In this document: in pieces, positions 26,765-35,605 of the stretch | How positions within the stretch are numbered: position 1 is the stretch's first letter | Layout of the letters: the number at the start of each line of letters is the position of its first letter | Assembly (NCBI GenBank): GCA_016713245.1 | Contig: JADJPM010000004.1 | Location: 3,472,001 to 3,536,000 of the forward strand | Direction: 5' to 3' | Length of the DNA stretch: 64,000 nucleotides | Origin: Verrucomicrobiaceae bacterium | GTDB lineage: Bacteria; Verrucomicrobiota; Verrucomicrobiia; Verrucomicrobiales; Verrucomicrobiaceae | Notes under the pieces: generated by a model | What the model was told of the DNA's origin: nothing | Databases searched by the model: none | Seen by the model: the letters and a program-made list of their open reading frames with translations, nothing else | Translations under genes and position numbers: made by a program

Positions 26765-26826
26765 TTACAAAAAGGTGGGGGTAGAAAAAGGTGGTTCTTA
26801 TTTTTTCTGCCCCCATTTTTCTGTCA
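26765..26826. repeat. Interspersed palindromic repeat, copy B
   Basis: A degraded left arm (TTACAAAAAGGTGGGGGTAG) is matched by a well-kept right arm CTGCCCCCATTTTTCTGTCA. The same central GGTGGTTC spacer as in copy A links the two as one family. It fills most of the gap between the GxxExxY start and the stop of the isomerase-like gene. Confidence 0.72.
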
Positions 26827-26831
26827 GCTCT

Positions 26832-27701
26832 TCATGGAAACGATGGCGTGCAGATTTCGATGGCTTGTTTGAGGGAGCCGAGCTTGTCGGGCCGGGTGGG
26901 GCTGAACTCCTGGCCGAGGAAGTCGCGATAGCCGGTGTCGAGGATGGCTCGCACGACGGCGGGGTAATGGATCTCCTGGGTGTCGTCGATCTCATGGCGT
27001 CCGGGCACGCCGGCGGTGTGATAGTGCGCGAACCATTTGTGATGGGCTTTGATCGTGGCGCAGAGATTGCCCTCCATGATCTGCATGTGGTAGATGTCGT
27101 AAAGGATGCGGAAGCGCTGGTGATCGAGCTTCTCGCAGAGGCCGATGCCAAAGGGCGTGTTGTCGCCCTGGTAGTCGGCGTGGTTCACTTTGCTGTTGAG
27201 CAGCTCCATGACCATCGTGACGCCGAGCTTGTCGCACAACGGCATGAGCTTCGAGAGGCCCGCCGCGCAGTTTTCGATGCCAGCGGCGTCGCTGAGGCCT
27301 TTGCGCAGGCCGGAGAAGCAGATCACCTTCTTGAAGCCGGCATCAGCGGTCTTTTGAATGAGCTCGGTGTAGCCTTCGATGAGCACGGGATGGTATTCGG
27401 GATTGTTCCAGCCGCAGTTGATGTGCGTGTCAGGGAGTCTTTTCGTGGTGAAACGGCCCACAGCGCATTCCAGGCCGTGTTTGAGCACGGTGGCGTAATC
27501 GGCGGGTTCGAGCAGTTCGATCGATTCGATGCCGAGGCCTTTGCAGGCCTCGCAAAACTCATCGAGCGGCACTTTGGCAAACGTGGCCCGGCACACCGAA
27601 TGACGCAGTTTGGCTCCTGCTGGCGATGCTTGGGCGAAAAGACGACTCTGAGCCGCGATGGCAGCGGAGAGACCCGTGAGGAGAGCTTGTCGGCGATTCA
27701 T
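26832..27701 (-). CDS. Exported sugar isomerase/epimerase-like TIM barrel
   Basis: This 289-residue protein has a Tat-type start (MNRRQALLTGLSAAIAAQSRLFA). The rest matches the xylose-isomerase-like/AP-endonuclease-2 TIM barrel and most resembles hydroxypyruvate isomerase: VTMVMELLNSKVNHADYQGD, RILYDIYHMQIMEGNL, and WFAHYHTAGVPGRHEIDDTQEI, which hold the metal-binding Glu, Asp and His residues. An exported member is unlikely to be a classical cytoplasmic hydroxypyruvate isomerase. In 3-keto-glycoside pathways such barrels act as lyases or isomerases, and the neighbouring DUF1080 and Gfo genes make that the favoured reading. Confidence 0.78.
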   Translation of the reverse strand: MNRRQALLTGLSAAIAAQSRLFAQASPAGAKLRHSVCRATFAKVPLDEFCEACKGLGIESIELLEPADYATVLKHGLECAVGRFTTKRLPDTHINCGWNNPEYHPVLIEGYTELIQKTADAGFKKVICFSGLRKGLSDAAGIENCAAGLSKLMPLCDKLGVTMVMELLNSKVNHADYQGDNTPFGIGLCEKLDHQRFRILYDIYHMQIMEGNLCATIKAHHKWFAHYHTAGVPGRHEIDDTQEIHYPAVVRAILDTGYRDFLGQEFSPTRPDKLGSLKQAIEICTPSFP

Positions 27702-27712
27702 ACAGATTTAAT

Positions 27713-27790
27713 TGGGTAGAAAAATTGAGGGTAGAAAGATTTCAGAAGCAGAGGCTTGGAAAAAATTTTCTACCCCTAATCTTCCTACCA
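27713..27790. repeat. Interspersed palindromic repeat, copy C (variant)
   Basis: The left arm TGGGTAGAAAAATTGAGGGT and the right arm CTACCCCTAATCTTCCTACC form an imperfect 78-base palindrome related to copies A and B (GGTAGAAAAAT instead of GACAGAAAAAT). It occupies the gap between the Gfo/Idh/MocA stop and the isomerase-like start. Confidence 0.6.
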
Positions 27791-27798
27791 AACTGCAT

Positions 27799-29085
27799 TC
27801 ACACCGGCATCGTCGTGCCGGGAATGGCGACGGGATACCAGCCATCGGCATCCGGCTTGACGGGAGGCTCGGTGTTCCAGGTGATGTTGTCGGGCACGAG
27901 GGATTCGGTGGAGTTGAAGGCCTGATCCCAGGTGATGATCTGGCCGGTGTAGGTGGCCATGCGTCCCATGACGCCCATCATGCTGCTGTGGGCGGCGTAT
28001 TCGGCGTCGATGCGCACTTTGCCGGTGCGGATGTTTTCAAAGAAGGCGTCGTGCTCGAGCTGGTAAGCGTCGGCTTTGTTGCGCGTGCGTTTGCCGCCGG
28101 GAGGCTCGCCTTTGATGAGAAAGCGGCCGTTCGCGGCGAGGTCGGCAATGCCTTTCGTGCCGTGAAAGTGCTCGCTGACGTCCTTCTGGCACTTGCCGCC
28201 GATCTGGCAGCACTGGCTGAGGATGCGCATGCCGTTGTCGTATTCGAACTCGACGGTGTGGTGGTCGTAGATGGTGCCGTTTTCGCGTTTGTTGCGCACC
28301 TGGCGGCCGCCCTGGCCGGTGGCACGCATGGGCATTTTGCCCTGCATGACCCAGTTGGCGACGTCGAGGTTGTGGCAATGCTGCTCGAGGATGTGATCGC
28401 CACTCATCCAGGTGAAGAAATACCAATTGCGGATCTGGTAGTGCATCTCGCTCTCGCCGGGCTCACGCGGGAAACCGGGGCGCGAGGTGCCGTTCCAATA
28501 CACACGGCCAAACACGAGATCGCCGATCTCGCCCGCGTGCAGTCGCTCGATCATGTCGATATAGGCAGGATCGTAGCGACGCTGAAAGCCGACGCAGACA
28601 TTGAGGTTCTTCTTCTTCGCCTCCTCAGCCGCCGCGAGCACGCGGCGCACGCCCACCGCATCGACCGCGACAGGTTTTTCCATGAAGACATGCTTTCCGG
28701 CCTTGATCGCCTGCTCGAACAAAAATGGCCGAGGTCCCGGCGGCGTGGTGATGAGCACCACATCGGCAAGTTGATACACTTTCTGCCAGTCCTCGAACTG
28801 CGTGAACACCTGATCCGGCGGCACATCGACCTGCCCTTCGTGCTTCTGCTTCAAGATATCGAGCGCGGCCTGCGCCTTGCCTTCGAGCGGATCGAGCACG
28901 GCGACGAGTTTGATCGTGGAGCCCGCATTGAGCGCCTGATTGCAAGCCCCCGTGCCGCGCCCACCGCAGCCGATGAGCGCAATTTTGATTTCGCTGCTGC
29001 CGCCAGAGGCAAAAGCATGCGTGGCAGCAGAAAACGCCAGCCCGGAAGTGCTGGCGAGGAAGGAACGGCGCGTCGGGGTGGTCAT
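27799..29085 (-). CDS. Exported Gfo/Idh/MocA family oxidoreductase
   Basis: This 428-residue NAD(P)-dependent dehydrogenase has a twin-arginine signal (PTRRSFLASTSGLAFSAATHA). A Rossmann domain follows with IALIGCGGRGTGA at about residues 35-47 and GKHVFMEKPVAVDAVGVRRVL, in which the Glu-Lys-Pro motif is characteristic of the family. The C-terminal half is the substrate domain (YWNGTSRPGFPREPGESEM and similar). Exported members are common in the PVC group and in Bacteroidetes and often oxidise sugar carbons. The gene is next to the TIM-barrel gene and close to DUF1080, so C3 oxidation of a glycoside is a plausible role. Confidence 0.9.
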   Translation of the reverse strand: MTTPTRRSFLASTSGLAFSAATHAFASGGSSEIKIALIGCGGRGTGACNQALNAGSTIKLVAVLDPLEGKAQAALDILKQKHEGQVDVPPDQVFTQFEDWQKVYQLADVVLITTPPGPRPFLFEQAIKAGKHVFMEKPVAVDAVGVRRVLAAAEEAKKKNLNVCVGFQRRYDPAYIDMIERLHAGEIGDLVFGRVYWNGTSRPGFPREPGESEMHYQIRNWYFFTWMSGDHILEQHCHNLDVANWVMQGKMPMRATGQGGRQVRNKRENGTIYDHHTVEFEYDNGMRILSQCCQIGGKCQKDVSEHFHGTKGIADLAANGRFLIKGEPPGGKRTRNKADAYQLEHDAFFENIRTGKVRIDAEYAAHSSMMGVMGRMATYTGQIITWDQAFNSTESLVPDNITWNTEPPVKPDADGWYPVAIPGTTMPV

Positions 29086-29161
29086 GGTGGTCGGTGGTGT
29101 GGTGGGAAAAGGAGCTGGCGGTCAGGTTGACTTTGCGGAATGTCAGGGAACTGTCCCATGC

Positions 29162-29865
29162 ATGACACCCTTGGCCCAGAAACTCGAAGCGATCCTCCAG
29201 AGGCAGCAGCCTGTGAGTTCCGAGGTGTTTTGGGCGCAGGTCGAGGCCTTCAAGGACAAGCCGGAGCAGGTGATCCCGGCATCCTCGAACAGCTTCGAGG
29301 GCTTGATCAATGGGCGGAAGCACGAGGAGAGCTTGCAGTCGGTGAATGGCTGACCACGGCGGAACGTGGAGGTGCGGAGCATTTCATCCAGCATGCGCCG
29401 GGTGAACCGCGAGTGCTGAAAATCACCTACCCGGGCCAGTTTGGCCTGCGCATGCGATTCACGCTGAAGCCGGGTGTGATGCCGAAGCGGCTTGCGGATG
29501 CCATCGGGCTGATGCCCGCGACTCCGCTCGAGTATCTGGATCGTCTGGCGCTGCACAACGAGCTGTTTGGACGAAGCATGAGGTTTCACGGCCTGGTGCG
29601 CCAGGAGAAGGGCTGGAGCTTCGTGGTCTCGCAGATCTTTCTGCGTGGTGAAAAGCCCTCCATCGCTCAAATCGCGGCTTTCATGGCCGAGAATGGCTTT
29701 CGGAGGCTCGGCGATGAGAATGCCTACTTTCGCGAAAGCGACCATCTGGCCGTCTTTGATGCGCATGCGAGGAACTTCGTGCTCGTGGACGGCATTCCGG
29801 TGCCCTTCGATGTCATTCCTCAATACGTCACCGGGCGCTTTGAGGCGCTGCTGGGGCTTTGGTGA
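29162..29865 (+). pseudogene. Frameshifted gene, polyvalent-protein kinase-like (uncertain)
   Basis: Two plus-strand frames seem to be halves of one gene. The first starts at 29162 (MTPLAQKLEAILQRQQ) and reads as normal protein to about 29280. The second carries GILEQLRGLDQWAEARG from about 29278 onward and runs to 29865 with LKITYPGQFGLRM, TPLEYLDRLALHNELFG, and VFDAHARNFVLVDGIPVPFDVIPQ. A one-base change near 29275-29290 would join them. The C-terminal half recalls the small kinase-like domain seen in polyvalent proteins of phages and mobile elements, but this is from memory. The Met at 29158 in the second frame gives an Ala/Gly/Arg-rich N-terminus that does not look real. Sequencing error, mutation or programmed shift are all possible. 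Confidence 0.5.
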
Positions 29866-29897
29866 ATGGCATCGCATGCGTCGCATGAGGTGAGGGT

Positions 29898-30941
29898 TTA
29901 AAACTGCAGCAACTCGCCCACGGGCAGCGGCTTTTTCTGGCGGATAGACTCCTCGGCAACGAGGCACAGGCCGGCACTCCAGAGGCCGTCGAGGCCGGTG
30001 GCGATGGGCTTTTTGCCGCTGCGCACCATGTCGATGCATTGAGCGATCTCTTCGCGAAGTTCGAAGACCTCGCCGCTTTGCTTCGTGAGCGTGAGGTCCT
30101 CGACTATTTCGCCGTCGAAGACTTTCAGAAACGCCGTGGGCTCCAGCGTGCGATCGAGTGCTCCGCTCCATCCGGCCCACAGGGCGCCTTTGGTGCCGCT
30201 GACCTTCACGGTCTGATGATGCTCAAAGGCGGCGAGCGTCTGGGAGACGACGGCATAGCTGCCGTTCGCGTATTTGAACATCGCGCTGAAGTTGTCGTAG
30301 AGCGTCGGGCGCTGAGGATCGCGTGAGTTGCCGTAGGCGTAGAGCTCGACGGGATCGCCGCTGCCTTCGAGATACCAGCGGGCGAGGTCGAAGAAGTGAA
30401 TCGGCTCCTCCAGCACCCATGAGCCGACGCGATTCTGATCGTAGCGCCAGCCGCTCGCGCCGGTGCGGTAGGGTTTGCGCAGCAATTCGACGAGCACGTA
30501 TTGCGGATCGCCGATGGTGCCTGCCACGATGATGTCCTTGATGCGCCCCCACTGCGAGGAAAGACGCAATTCATGTCCCACGGCCAAATGCACCCCATGA
30601 TCGCGTGCGCCGGCGACGATGGCTTTGCAATCGTCAAGCGTGATGGCCATCGGCTTCTCCAGCAGCACGTGTTTGCCCTTCTGCATCGCCGCGAGCGCGA
30701 TTTCGCGATGCGTGTGACTCGGCGTCGCGATGTCGATGATGTCGAAATCGGCCTTCGCGATCATTTCGAGGCTGTCGGCGAAGATTTGGGCCTCGGGATA
30801 CAGTTTGCGCGCCTCCTCGCGCGACGCCTCCGAAGGCGCGGTGATGGCGACCAGAGTCGCATCCGGGTTTCCAGCGATGGATTGGGCATGAAATTTGCCC
30901 CAGGCTCCAAAGCCTGCGAGCGCGAAACGAACGGGATTCAT
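29898..30941 (-). CDS. Gfo/Idh/MocA family oxidoreductase (cytoplasmic)
   Basis: This 347-residue dehydrogenase starts directly with the Rossmann fold, FALAGFGAWGKFHAQ at residues 5-19, and has no signal peptide, unlike the copy at 27799. GKHVLLEKPMAITLDDCKAIV at about 90-110 holds the family Glu-Lys-Pro. The C-terminal substrate domain includes GSWVLEEPIHFFDLARWYLEG. It probably oxidises or epimerises an imported sugar or inositol-like compound with NAD(P). The gene stands alone between the frameshifted gene and the flavin monooxygenase gene, with a palindromic repeat upstream. Confidence 0.9.
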   Translation of the reverse strand: MNPVRFALAGFGAWGKFHAQSIAGNPDATLVAITAPSEASREEARKLYPEAQIFADSLEMIAKADFDIIDIATPSHTHREIALAAMQKGKHVLLEKPMAITLDDCKAIVAGARDHGVHLAVGHELRLSSQWGRIKDIIVAGTIGDPQYVLVELLRKPYRTGASGWRYDQNRVGSWVLEEPIHFFDLARWYLEGSGDPVELYAYGNSRDPQRPTLYDNFSAMFKYANGSYAVVSQTLAAFEHHQTVKVSGTKGALWAGWSGALDRTLEPTAFLKVFDGEIVEDLTLTKQSGEVFELREEIAQCIDMVRSGKKPIATGLDGLWSAGLCLVAEESIRQKKPLPVGELLQF

Positions 30942-30962
30942 GATGTGCGGTGGAATGGGTGA

Positions 30963-31031
30963 GTTGGAGTCTAGGCTTTAGCCGATCTGGGGAAGAGAGC
31001 TCGAAGGGTCGCCTGAAGGCTGGACTCCAAC
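30963..31031. repeat. GTTGGAGTCTAGGC-type hairpin repeat
   Basis: The arm at 30963-30983 (starting GTTGGAGTCTAGGCTTTAGC) is matched by 31011-31031 (ending GGCTGGACTCCAAC) in inverted orientation, with a 27-base loop. It lies in the 95-base gap between the two minus-strand genes. From memory, similar REP-type hairpins are frequent in Verrucomicrobia genomes; only one copy was seen here. It could act as a transcript-end stabiliser for the gene ending at 31037. Confidence 0.6.
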
Positions 31032-31036
31032 GAGTG

Positions 31037-32188
31037 TTATCGGCGCTCTGAGGTGGTCAATGGCGTGACCGGATCGGCCACGCGGCGGTTTTGCAGTTCA
31101 TTGATGCGGCAGGTGGGGAGTTTGGGCAGGACGTATTTGGCGAAGAGATCGCACTCATCGAGGTGCGGGTAGCCGCTGAGGACGAAGGCGCGCATGCCCA
31201 TGTCCATGTAGCGGTTCAGTTTGGCGAGCACTTGATCGGGATTGCCAACGATGGCGCTGGCGCAGCCGCTGCGGGCGAGACCGATGCCGCTCCAGAGATG
31301 GTCCTCGATGTAGAGGTCTTTGCTTTGGGCGCGGAGTTCGTCTTGGCGCTTCACACCGGCACTTTGGCTGTCCTGCGAGCGGGCTTTGATCTCCGCGCCT
31401 TTGACGGCGTCGAGCTTCGAAATGAGTCGATCCGCCGCTGCGCGGGCTTCAGCTTCCGTTTCGCGCACGATGACGTGGCTGCGGAAGCCGAAGTCGATTT
31501 TGCGGCCATACGAGGCGGCCTTTTCGGACATCACGCGCATCGTTTCGGCGATGCGATCCTCCGTTTCCGGCCACATGAGGAAGACGTCGCAATGCTTCGC
31601 GCACAAATCCTGTGCGGCAGGTGAGATGCCGCCGAAATACATCAGCGGGCCGCCATTCTGCTGGTAGGGCTTCGCGGGTTCGGTGGTGGGCAGCGAGATG
31701 TCGTAGAACTTGCCTTTGAACTCATACGCTCCGTCCGTGCGCCACAGGCCCTGCAAAATCTGGATGATCTCGCTGGAGCGATCATAGCGTGTTTGATTGT
31801 CCTCTTTGATGCCGGGCATGTCGGAGGAGATGATGTTGATCGTGAGGCGACCTTTGAGGATGTGATCGAGCGTGGAGAGCGCCCGCGCGAGCATCGGCGG
31901 CCACACCTCGCCCATGCGCAGGGCCACGAGGAGATTGATCTGCTTGGTCTGCGGAGCCAGCGCAGACGCAAAGGCCAGCGCGTCCTGCCCGGCGATCCAG
32001 CCGGAGGGCAGCAGGATGTTTTGATAACCAAGCGCGTCCGCCTTCCTCACGATATCGCCGCAGTGCTCGTAGCTGCTGCGGAGGCGGCCGTCCGGCACGC
32101 CGAGGAACTCATAATCATCGGAGCAGATGGCGGAAAACCAGGCGACTTCACATTGGCGGCCTTCAGTGCGGATCGGGATGGGGGGCAT
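31037..32188 (-). CDS. LLM-class flavin-dependent monooxygenase (SsuD-like)
   Basis: This 383-residue protein matches the bacterial luciferase-like TIM barrel of the alkanesulfonate monooxygenase group: [17 protein letters not shown] near the start, [22 protein letters not shown] at about 58-79, [35 protein letters not shown] and [25 protein letters not shown]. Such enzymes use FMNH2 and O2, often to release sulfite from sulfonates. I start at 32188 ([10 protein letters not shown]); the frame continues upstream into the divergent gene but is not protein-like there. A putative promoter lies at 32233-32262. It is divergent from a FAD/NAD-binding protein that might supply electrons, but this is only positional. 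Confidence 0.88.
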   Translation of the reverse strand: MPPIPIRTEGRQCEVAWFSAICSDDYEFLGVPDGRLRSSYEHCGDIVRKADALGYQNILLPSGWIAGQDALAFASALAPQTKQINLLVALRMGEVWPPMLARALSTLDHILKGRLTINIISSDMPGIKEDNQTRYDRSSEIIQILQGLWRTDGAYEFKGKFYDISLPTTEPAKPYQQNGGPLMYFGGISPAAQDLCAKHCDVFLMWPETEDRIAETMRVMSEKAASYGRKIDFGFRSHVIVRETEAEARAAADRLISKLDAVKGAEIKARSQDSQSAGVKRQDELRAQSKDLYIEDHLWSGIGLARSGCASAIVGNPDQVLAKLNRYMDMGMRAFVLSGYPHLDECDLFAKYVLPKLPTCRINELQNRRVADPVTPLTTSERR

Positions 32189-32232
32189 GGCGGTGAATGA
32201 GTTGACGGTGGGCAAAAACGAGCGGCTTGCTT

Positions 32233-32262
32233 TATATATTGCAGTATTGGAATATGTGACAA
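32233..32262 (-). promoter_or_regulatory. Putative sigma70-type promoter for the SsuD-like gene
   Basis: On the minus strand, TTGTCA (32262-32257) and TATATA (32238-32233) are separated by 18 bases, close to the -35/-10 consensus. Transcription would start near 32226 and leave a leader of about 38 bases before the ATG at 32188. The region is the AT-rich part of a 96-base divergent gap. Confidence 0.42.
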
Positions 32263-32284
32263 GACTTTTGTTTCCCTGCCTGCC

Positions 32285-33679
32285 ATGAACGCCACCTCTT
32301 CGCCCCACATCGTCATCCTCGGAGGTGGCTACAGCGGCACGCTCGTCGCGGTGAACCTCGTCCGGATCGCCACCAAGCCACCGCGCATCACGATCATCAA
32401 TGCGCATCGCCCCCAGGGACGCGGCGTGGCTTACGGCACGCGGCGCATGGAGCATCTGCTGAATGTGGCCGCGCGAAACATGTCCGCCTTTCCCGATCAG
32501 CCGGATCATTTCGTGAACTGGCTGCGCACCCGCGCCGAATACGACCTCGTGCCCGACGACGAACTGCGCGAGCGCTTCATCCCGCGCATGATTTACGGCG
32601 ATTACCTCAAGTCGCTCGCGCATCATCATCTCGGCGAGGTCAATCATGTCAAAGCGGAGGCCACCGACATCCAAAACGACACCATCACCCTATCAAATGG
32701 CGAAACGATCCACGCCGACCGCATCGTGCTCGCCACCGGCAACGAAGCCCCGGCGGACCTGCCTGGCGCGGAATCGCTCGACGCTCATCCTGCGTGGGTG
32801 GGCAATCCGTGGCTGCCCTGGCATGAAAAACTGCCACCAGACACCGGCACGATCATCCTGCTCGGCACCGGTTTGACCACCGTCGATGCCATCATCACGC
32901 TGCGAGCGCTCGGATGGCTCGGGCGCATCCACGCTGTGTCGCGGCATGGCTGGCTGCCGAACGCGCACTTCCGCGGCATCGACTACCCCGACTTCCCACC
33001 CGCCGAGGTCGATCTGGCCGATCTCGGCCTCGAAAAGCTCGTCGCGCTCATGGAGCATCATTGCGCCCGTTTGCGCGAGATGGGCGCGAATCCGGCCATC
33101 ATCGTGGACAAGATGCGACCGCACACGCAGCGCATCTGGCAGCGATTCACCTTGGAGGAAAAGAAAACCTTCGCGCGGCATCACGCCGCACGCTGGAACA
33201 TCCTGCGGCATCGCATCGCGCCGGAAATCCACGCGCAGATCGCCAGCGCCCAGCTCACCGGCCAGCTCCAAATCCACGCCGCGAACATCGAGCGCGTCGA
33301 AAGCGCCGGAGAGCGCGTCCGCGTGCTTTTGAGCCATCACAAGCATCTCGAAGGCGATCTCGTCCTCAACGCCACCGGCCCGCAAACCCACTTCGTCGCC
33401 ACGAAGTCCGTTTTGCTGCAAAACCTGCTCCGCCGCGGCCTCATCGCTCCCGACGACATGGAAATGGGCATCCGCATTCAACCTGACCACACCGTCGTCG
33501 ATCGCGAGGGCAACCCATCTCCTCATCTCCTCGCCCTCGGCCCTCTTTTGCGCGGCACCTACTGGGAAACCATCGCCGTCCCCGAACTCCGCGGCCAGGC
33601 CAAACGCGTCGCCGAGACGATCCTCGGCCTCGGCACCAGCACCGAAACACAACCCGTGATGATGGAGTTCATGATTTGA
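32285..33679 (+). CDS. FAD/NAD(P)-binding protein (NAD_binding_9 type)
   Basis: This 464-residue soluble protein starts with a dinucleotide-binding motif [18 protein letters not shown] (residues 8-25; GxGxxG-like GGGYSG). It continues with [25 protein letters not shown] and MIYGDYL, typical of the FAD/NAD(P)-binding family that includes HcpX-like and hydroxyacyl-related proteins of unproven function. A second nucleotide-binding strand, [15 protein letters not shown], is at about 197-211. [19 protein letters not shown] near the end is also conserved in the family as I recall it. It is divergent from the SsuD-like gene and is followed by palindromic repeat copy D. Confidence 0.8.
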   Translation: MNATSSPHIVILGGGYSGTLVAVNLVRIATKPPRITIINAHRPQGRGVAYGTRRMEHLLNVAARNMSAFPDQPDHFVNWLRTRAEYDLVPDDELRERFIPRMIYGDYLKSLAHHHLGEVNHVKAEATDIQNDTITLSNGETIHADRIVLATGNEAPADLPGAESLDAHPAWVGNPWLPWHEKLPPDTGTIILLGTGLTTVDAIITLRALGWLGRIHAVSRHGWLPNAHFRGIDYPDFPPAEVDLADLGLEKLVALMEHHCARLREMGANPAIIVDKMRPHTQRIWQRFTLEEKKTFARHHAARWNILRHRIAPEIHAQIASAQLTGQLQIHAANIERVESAGERVRVLLSHHKHLEGDLVLNATGPQTHFVATKSVLLQNLLRRGLIAPDDMEMGIRIQPDHTVVDREGNPSPHLLALGPLLRGTYWETIAVPELRGQAKRVAETILGLGTSTETQPVMMEFMI

Positions 33680-33682
33680 GGC

Positions 33683-33743
33683 TGACACAAAAATGAGGGC
33701 AGAAAAAAGTTTCTGCTATTTTGCTGCCCCCATTTTTCTGTCA
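33683..33743. repeat. Interspersed palindromic repeat, copy D
   Basis: The left arm TGACACAAAAATGAGGGCAG and the right arm CTGCCCCCATTTTTCTGTCA form a 61-base hairpin just 3 bases after the stop of the FAD-binding gene and 17 bases before the ROK gene. It is the same family as copies A-C. Here it could also act as a transcript-end hairpin. Confidence 0.75.
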
Positions 33744-33760
33744 GTTAGTCCTACCATCCA

Positions 33761-34870
33761 ATGCGCAATCCCGAAGACCAGCGTCATCTCCTCGCCCAGG
33801 CCGTCCTGCACGTGCGCAGCCAGCGAGCCACCTCGCGGCGCACGCTGGCGGATGTGATGCGTCTTTCGCCGACGACCGCCGGTCAGTATGTCGATCAACT
33901 CATCGCCAGCGGCCACTTGAACGAAAACGGCCTCGAACGCGGTCCCATGGGCCGCCCGAAGCGCTCGCTCACCACGAACGCGGATGTTGGATGGTTCGCA
34001 GGCATCGAGTTCAATGCCGAGCGCATCCAGGGCGTGCGCGTCGATTTCTCCGGCGCGAAGACCGACAGCCGCATCATCAGCCTGCCGGAGGCCGTCACGC
34101 CCAAAGCCGTCATCGCCGAGATCAGCAAGCTCATCACCACCCTCGCCAAAAACGCCACCGGGCCGCTTCTTGGCATCGGTGTCGGCGTTCCTGGCATCGT
34201 CGATCCCATCGCAGGCATCGCGCGTGATTATGCTTTCATCGAAGGTTGGAAGGATGTGCCGCTCGCGCAGCAGTTGCACGACAAACACGACGTCACCGTC
34301 ACACTCGACAACAACCTCCGCGCCATCGCGCTCGCCGAGCGCTGGTTCGGCGGCGCGGCTGAACTCGCCGACTACGTCGTCCTCGGCCCGCGCAGCGGCT
34401 TTGGCATCGCCATCGTCATCGGCGGCCGCATCGTCACCGGCACCGAGCACGCCGCAGGCGAAATCGGCCGCTGGCCCTGGCCCGATGGCGGCGAGCTGCA
34501 CGACGCCCTCTCCTCCCCCGCCGTCTGGCGACGTCTCGCTGGCAAAACCAAACGCGCCAGCCTCCCCGCCGATCTCCACAGCGCCCTCGCCACCTTCGCC
34601 GATCAACGCGACGAAGCCCGCGCCGCCATCATCGCCGACTACGCCCGCGTCCTCGGCAGCCTTCATCTCCTTCTCGACACCCACAGCTACTTCCTCCACG
34701 GCCCCCTCACCGCTCTCGGCGATGCCTTTTGCACCGACATCGTCACCACCATCCAAACCATCGCCCCCTCGCTCCAAAACAAGCCCCCGCGCATCCTCCG
34801 CTCCCAACTCGGCGATGACGCCGGTGCCTTGGGTGCCGCGAGCCTCGCGATGGAGACGTGGGTGCCTTAA
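33761..34870 (+). CDS. ROK family transcriptional regulator
   Basis: This 369-residue protein has an N-terminal winged helix (about residues 8-70, with TSRRTLADVMRLSPTTAGQYVDQLIASGHL) followed by a ROK sugar-kinase-like domain (about 80-360). ROK signature elements are GIGVGVPGIVDPIAG, DNNLRAIALAERWFGGA and GTEHAAGEIGRWPW, in which the His-Ala-Gly-Glu region normally contacts the sugar. The usual zinc-binding CxCGxxGC motif is absent, which suggests a sugar-sensing regulator rather than a kinase. Its target genes are not evident. Confidence 0.85.
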   Translation: MRNPEDQRHLLAQAVLHVRSQRATSRRTLADVMRLSPTTAGQYVDQLIASGHLNENGLERGPMGRPKRSLTTNADVGWFAGIEFNAERIQGVRVDFSGAKTDSRIISLPEAVTPKAVIAEISKLITTLAKNATGPLLGIGVGVPGIVDPIAGIARDYAFIEGWKDVPLAQQLHDKHDVTVTLDNNLRAIALAERWFGGAAELADYVVLGPRSGFGIAIVIGGRIVTGTEHAAGEIGRWPWPDGGELHDALSSPAVWRRLAGKTKRASLPADLHSALATFADQRDEARAAIIADYARVLGSLHLLLDTHSYFLHGPLTALGDAFCTDIVTTIQTIAPSLQNKPPRILRSQLGDDAGALGAASLAMETWVP

Positions 34871-34889
34871 TGCTCACGACCTTGCAACC

Positions 34890-35597
34890 ATGCCATCGCC
34901 GCACATTCCGCCCACGCATCCGAGCATTCGCTTGGTGAGCAGCTTTGACGAGCTTCTCAACACACCGCTGCGCGATGGCGTGAATGCCTTGTGCTGGCCA
35001 CGATGCCTCGCTGGGGACTTTACAGAAGTGGCTCAAAGGCTTCCCATGCCGCTAGGCATCACTCATCTGGCAGAAGAAGATTTCTGTTTACTCGAGCTCA
35101 GCGCCGAGGGCCACCTCGCCGCAGACCAGATGCTTGCGGATCTTCATGTATTGCAGGAACACGGCCTCGATCCCGTCCTGGATAGCGTCAATGGCTGCTC
35201 GCATCCGATTCTGGGTCCGTATCAGCGCACGGATGTAGGCTCCTGGCATGTGGATAGCGCCACGGCGGAGGCGGACACCTGGCTCTGCACCTATCATGGA
35301 GCCTCCTCAGAAGGTCTTTTCCCTGAGGATGCTATTCCCCGTATCGAGATGCCTGAGGCACGAGCGGAGCTTTTGAGGCTTTTTGGAGGTCGTGATGATG
35401 AAACCTTCACCGAATGGCTGGACGAGCATTTTCACGATCTGCATTACGCGGCGCGTGAAAGCGCTCGTCCCTATGTTTTTGGCATCGGGAACCTCTGGCG
35501 CATCGCCACACGGCATCCAGAGGTGGCCGTGCCACCGTGCGTGCATCGGGCGCCTGATTCAGCGCTAGGCCAAAAGCGTCTGCTGCTTATCAGTTAA
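34890..35597 (+). CDS. DUF1826 family protein
   Basis: This 235-residue cytoplasmic protein matches the DUF1826 family. LNTPLRDGVNALCWPRCLAGDFTEVAQ lies near the start, DVGSWHVDSATAEADTWLCTYHGASSEGL is at about residues 116-144 and the end is LGQKRLLLIS. The His-Asp and Cys residues in the central block suggest metal binding, but no activity is established. DUF1826 genes are often found near zinc-responsive genes in other bacteria. Here it is followed 8 bases later by a Cys-cluster protein, and the two are probably cotranscribed. Confidence 0.75.
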   Translation: MPSPHIPPTHPSIRLVSSFDELLNTPLRDGVNALCWPRCLAGDFTEVAQRLPMPLGITHLAEEDFCLLELSAEGHLAADQMLADLHVLQEHGLDPVLDSVNGCSHPILGPYQRTDVGSWHVDSATAEADTWLCTYHGASSEGLFPEDAIPRIEMPEARAELLRLFGGRDDETFTEWLDEHFHDLHYAARESARPYVFGIGNLWRIATRHPEVAVPPCVHRAPDSALGQKRLLLIS

Positions 35598-35605
35598 GGC
35601 CCCGC

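Noticed and set aside
33984..34889. Ser/Pro-rich frame inside the ROK gene that runs into DUF1826
   Set aside because: The first part is a shifted reading of the ROK gene. Only the part from 34890 is a real gene.
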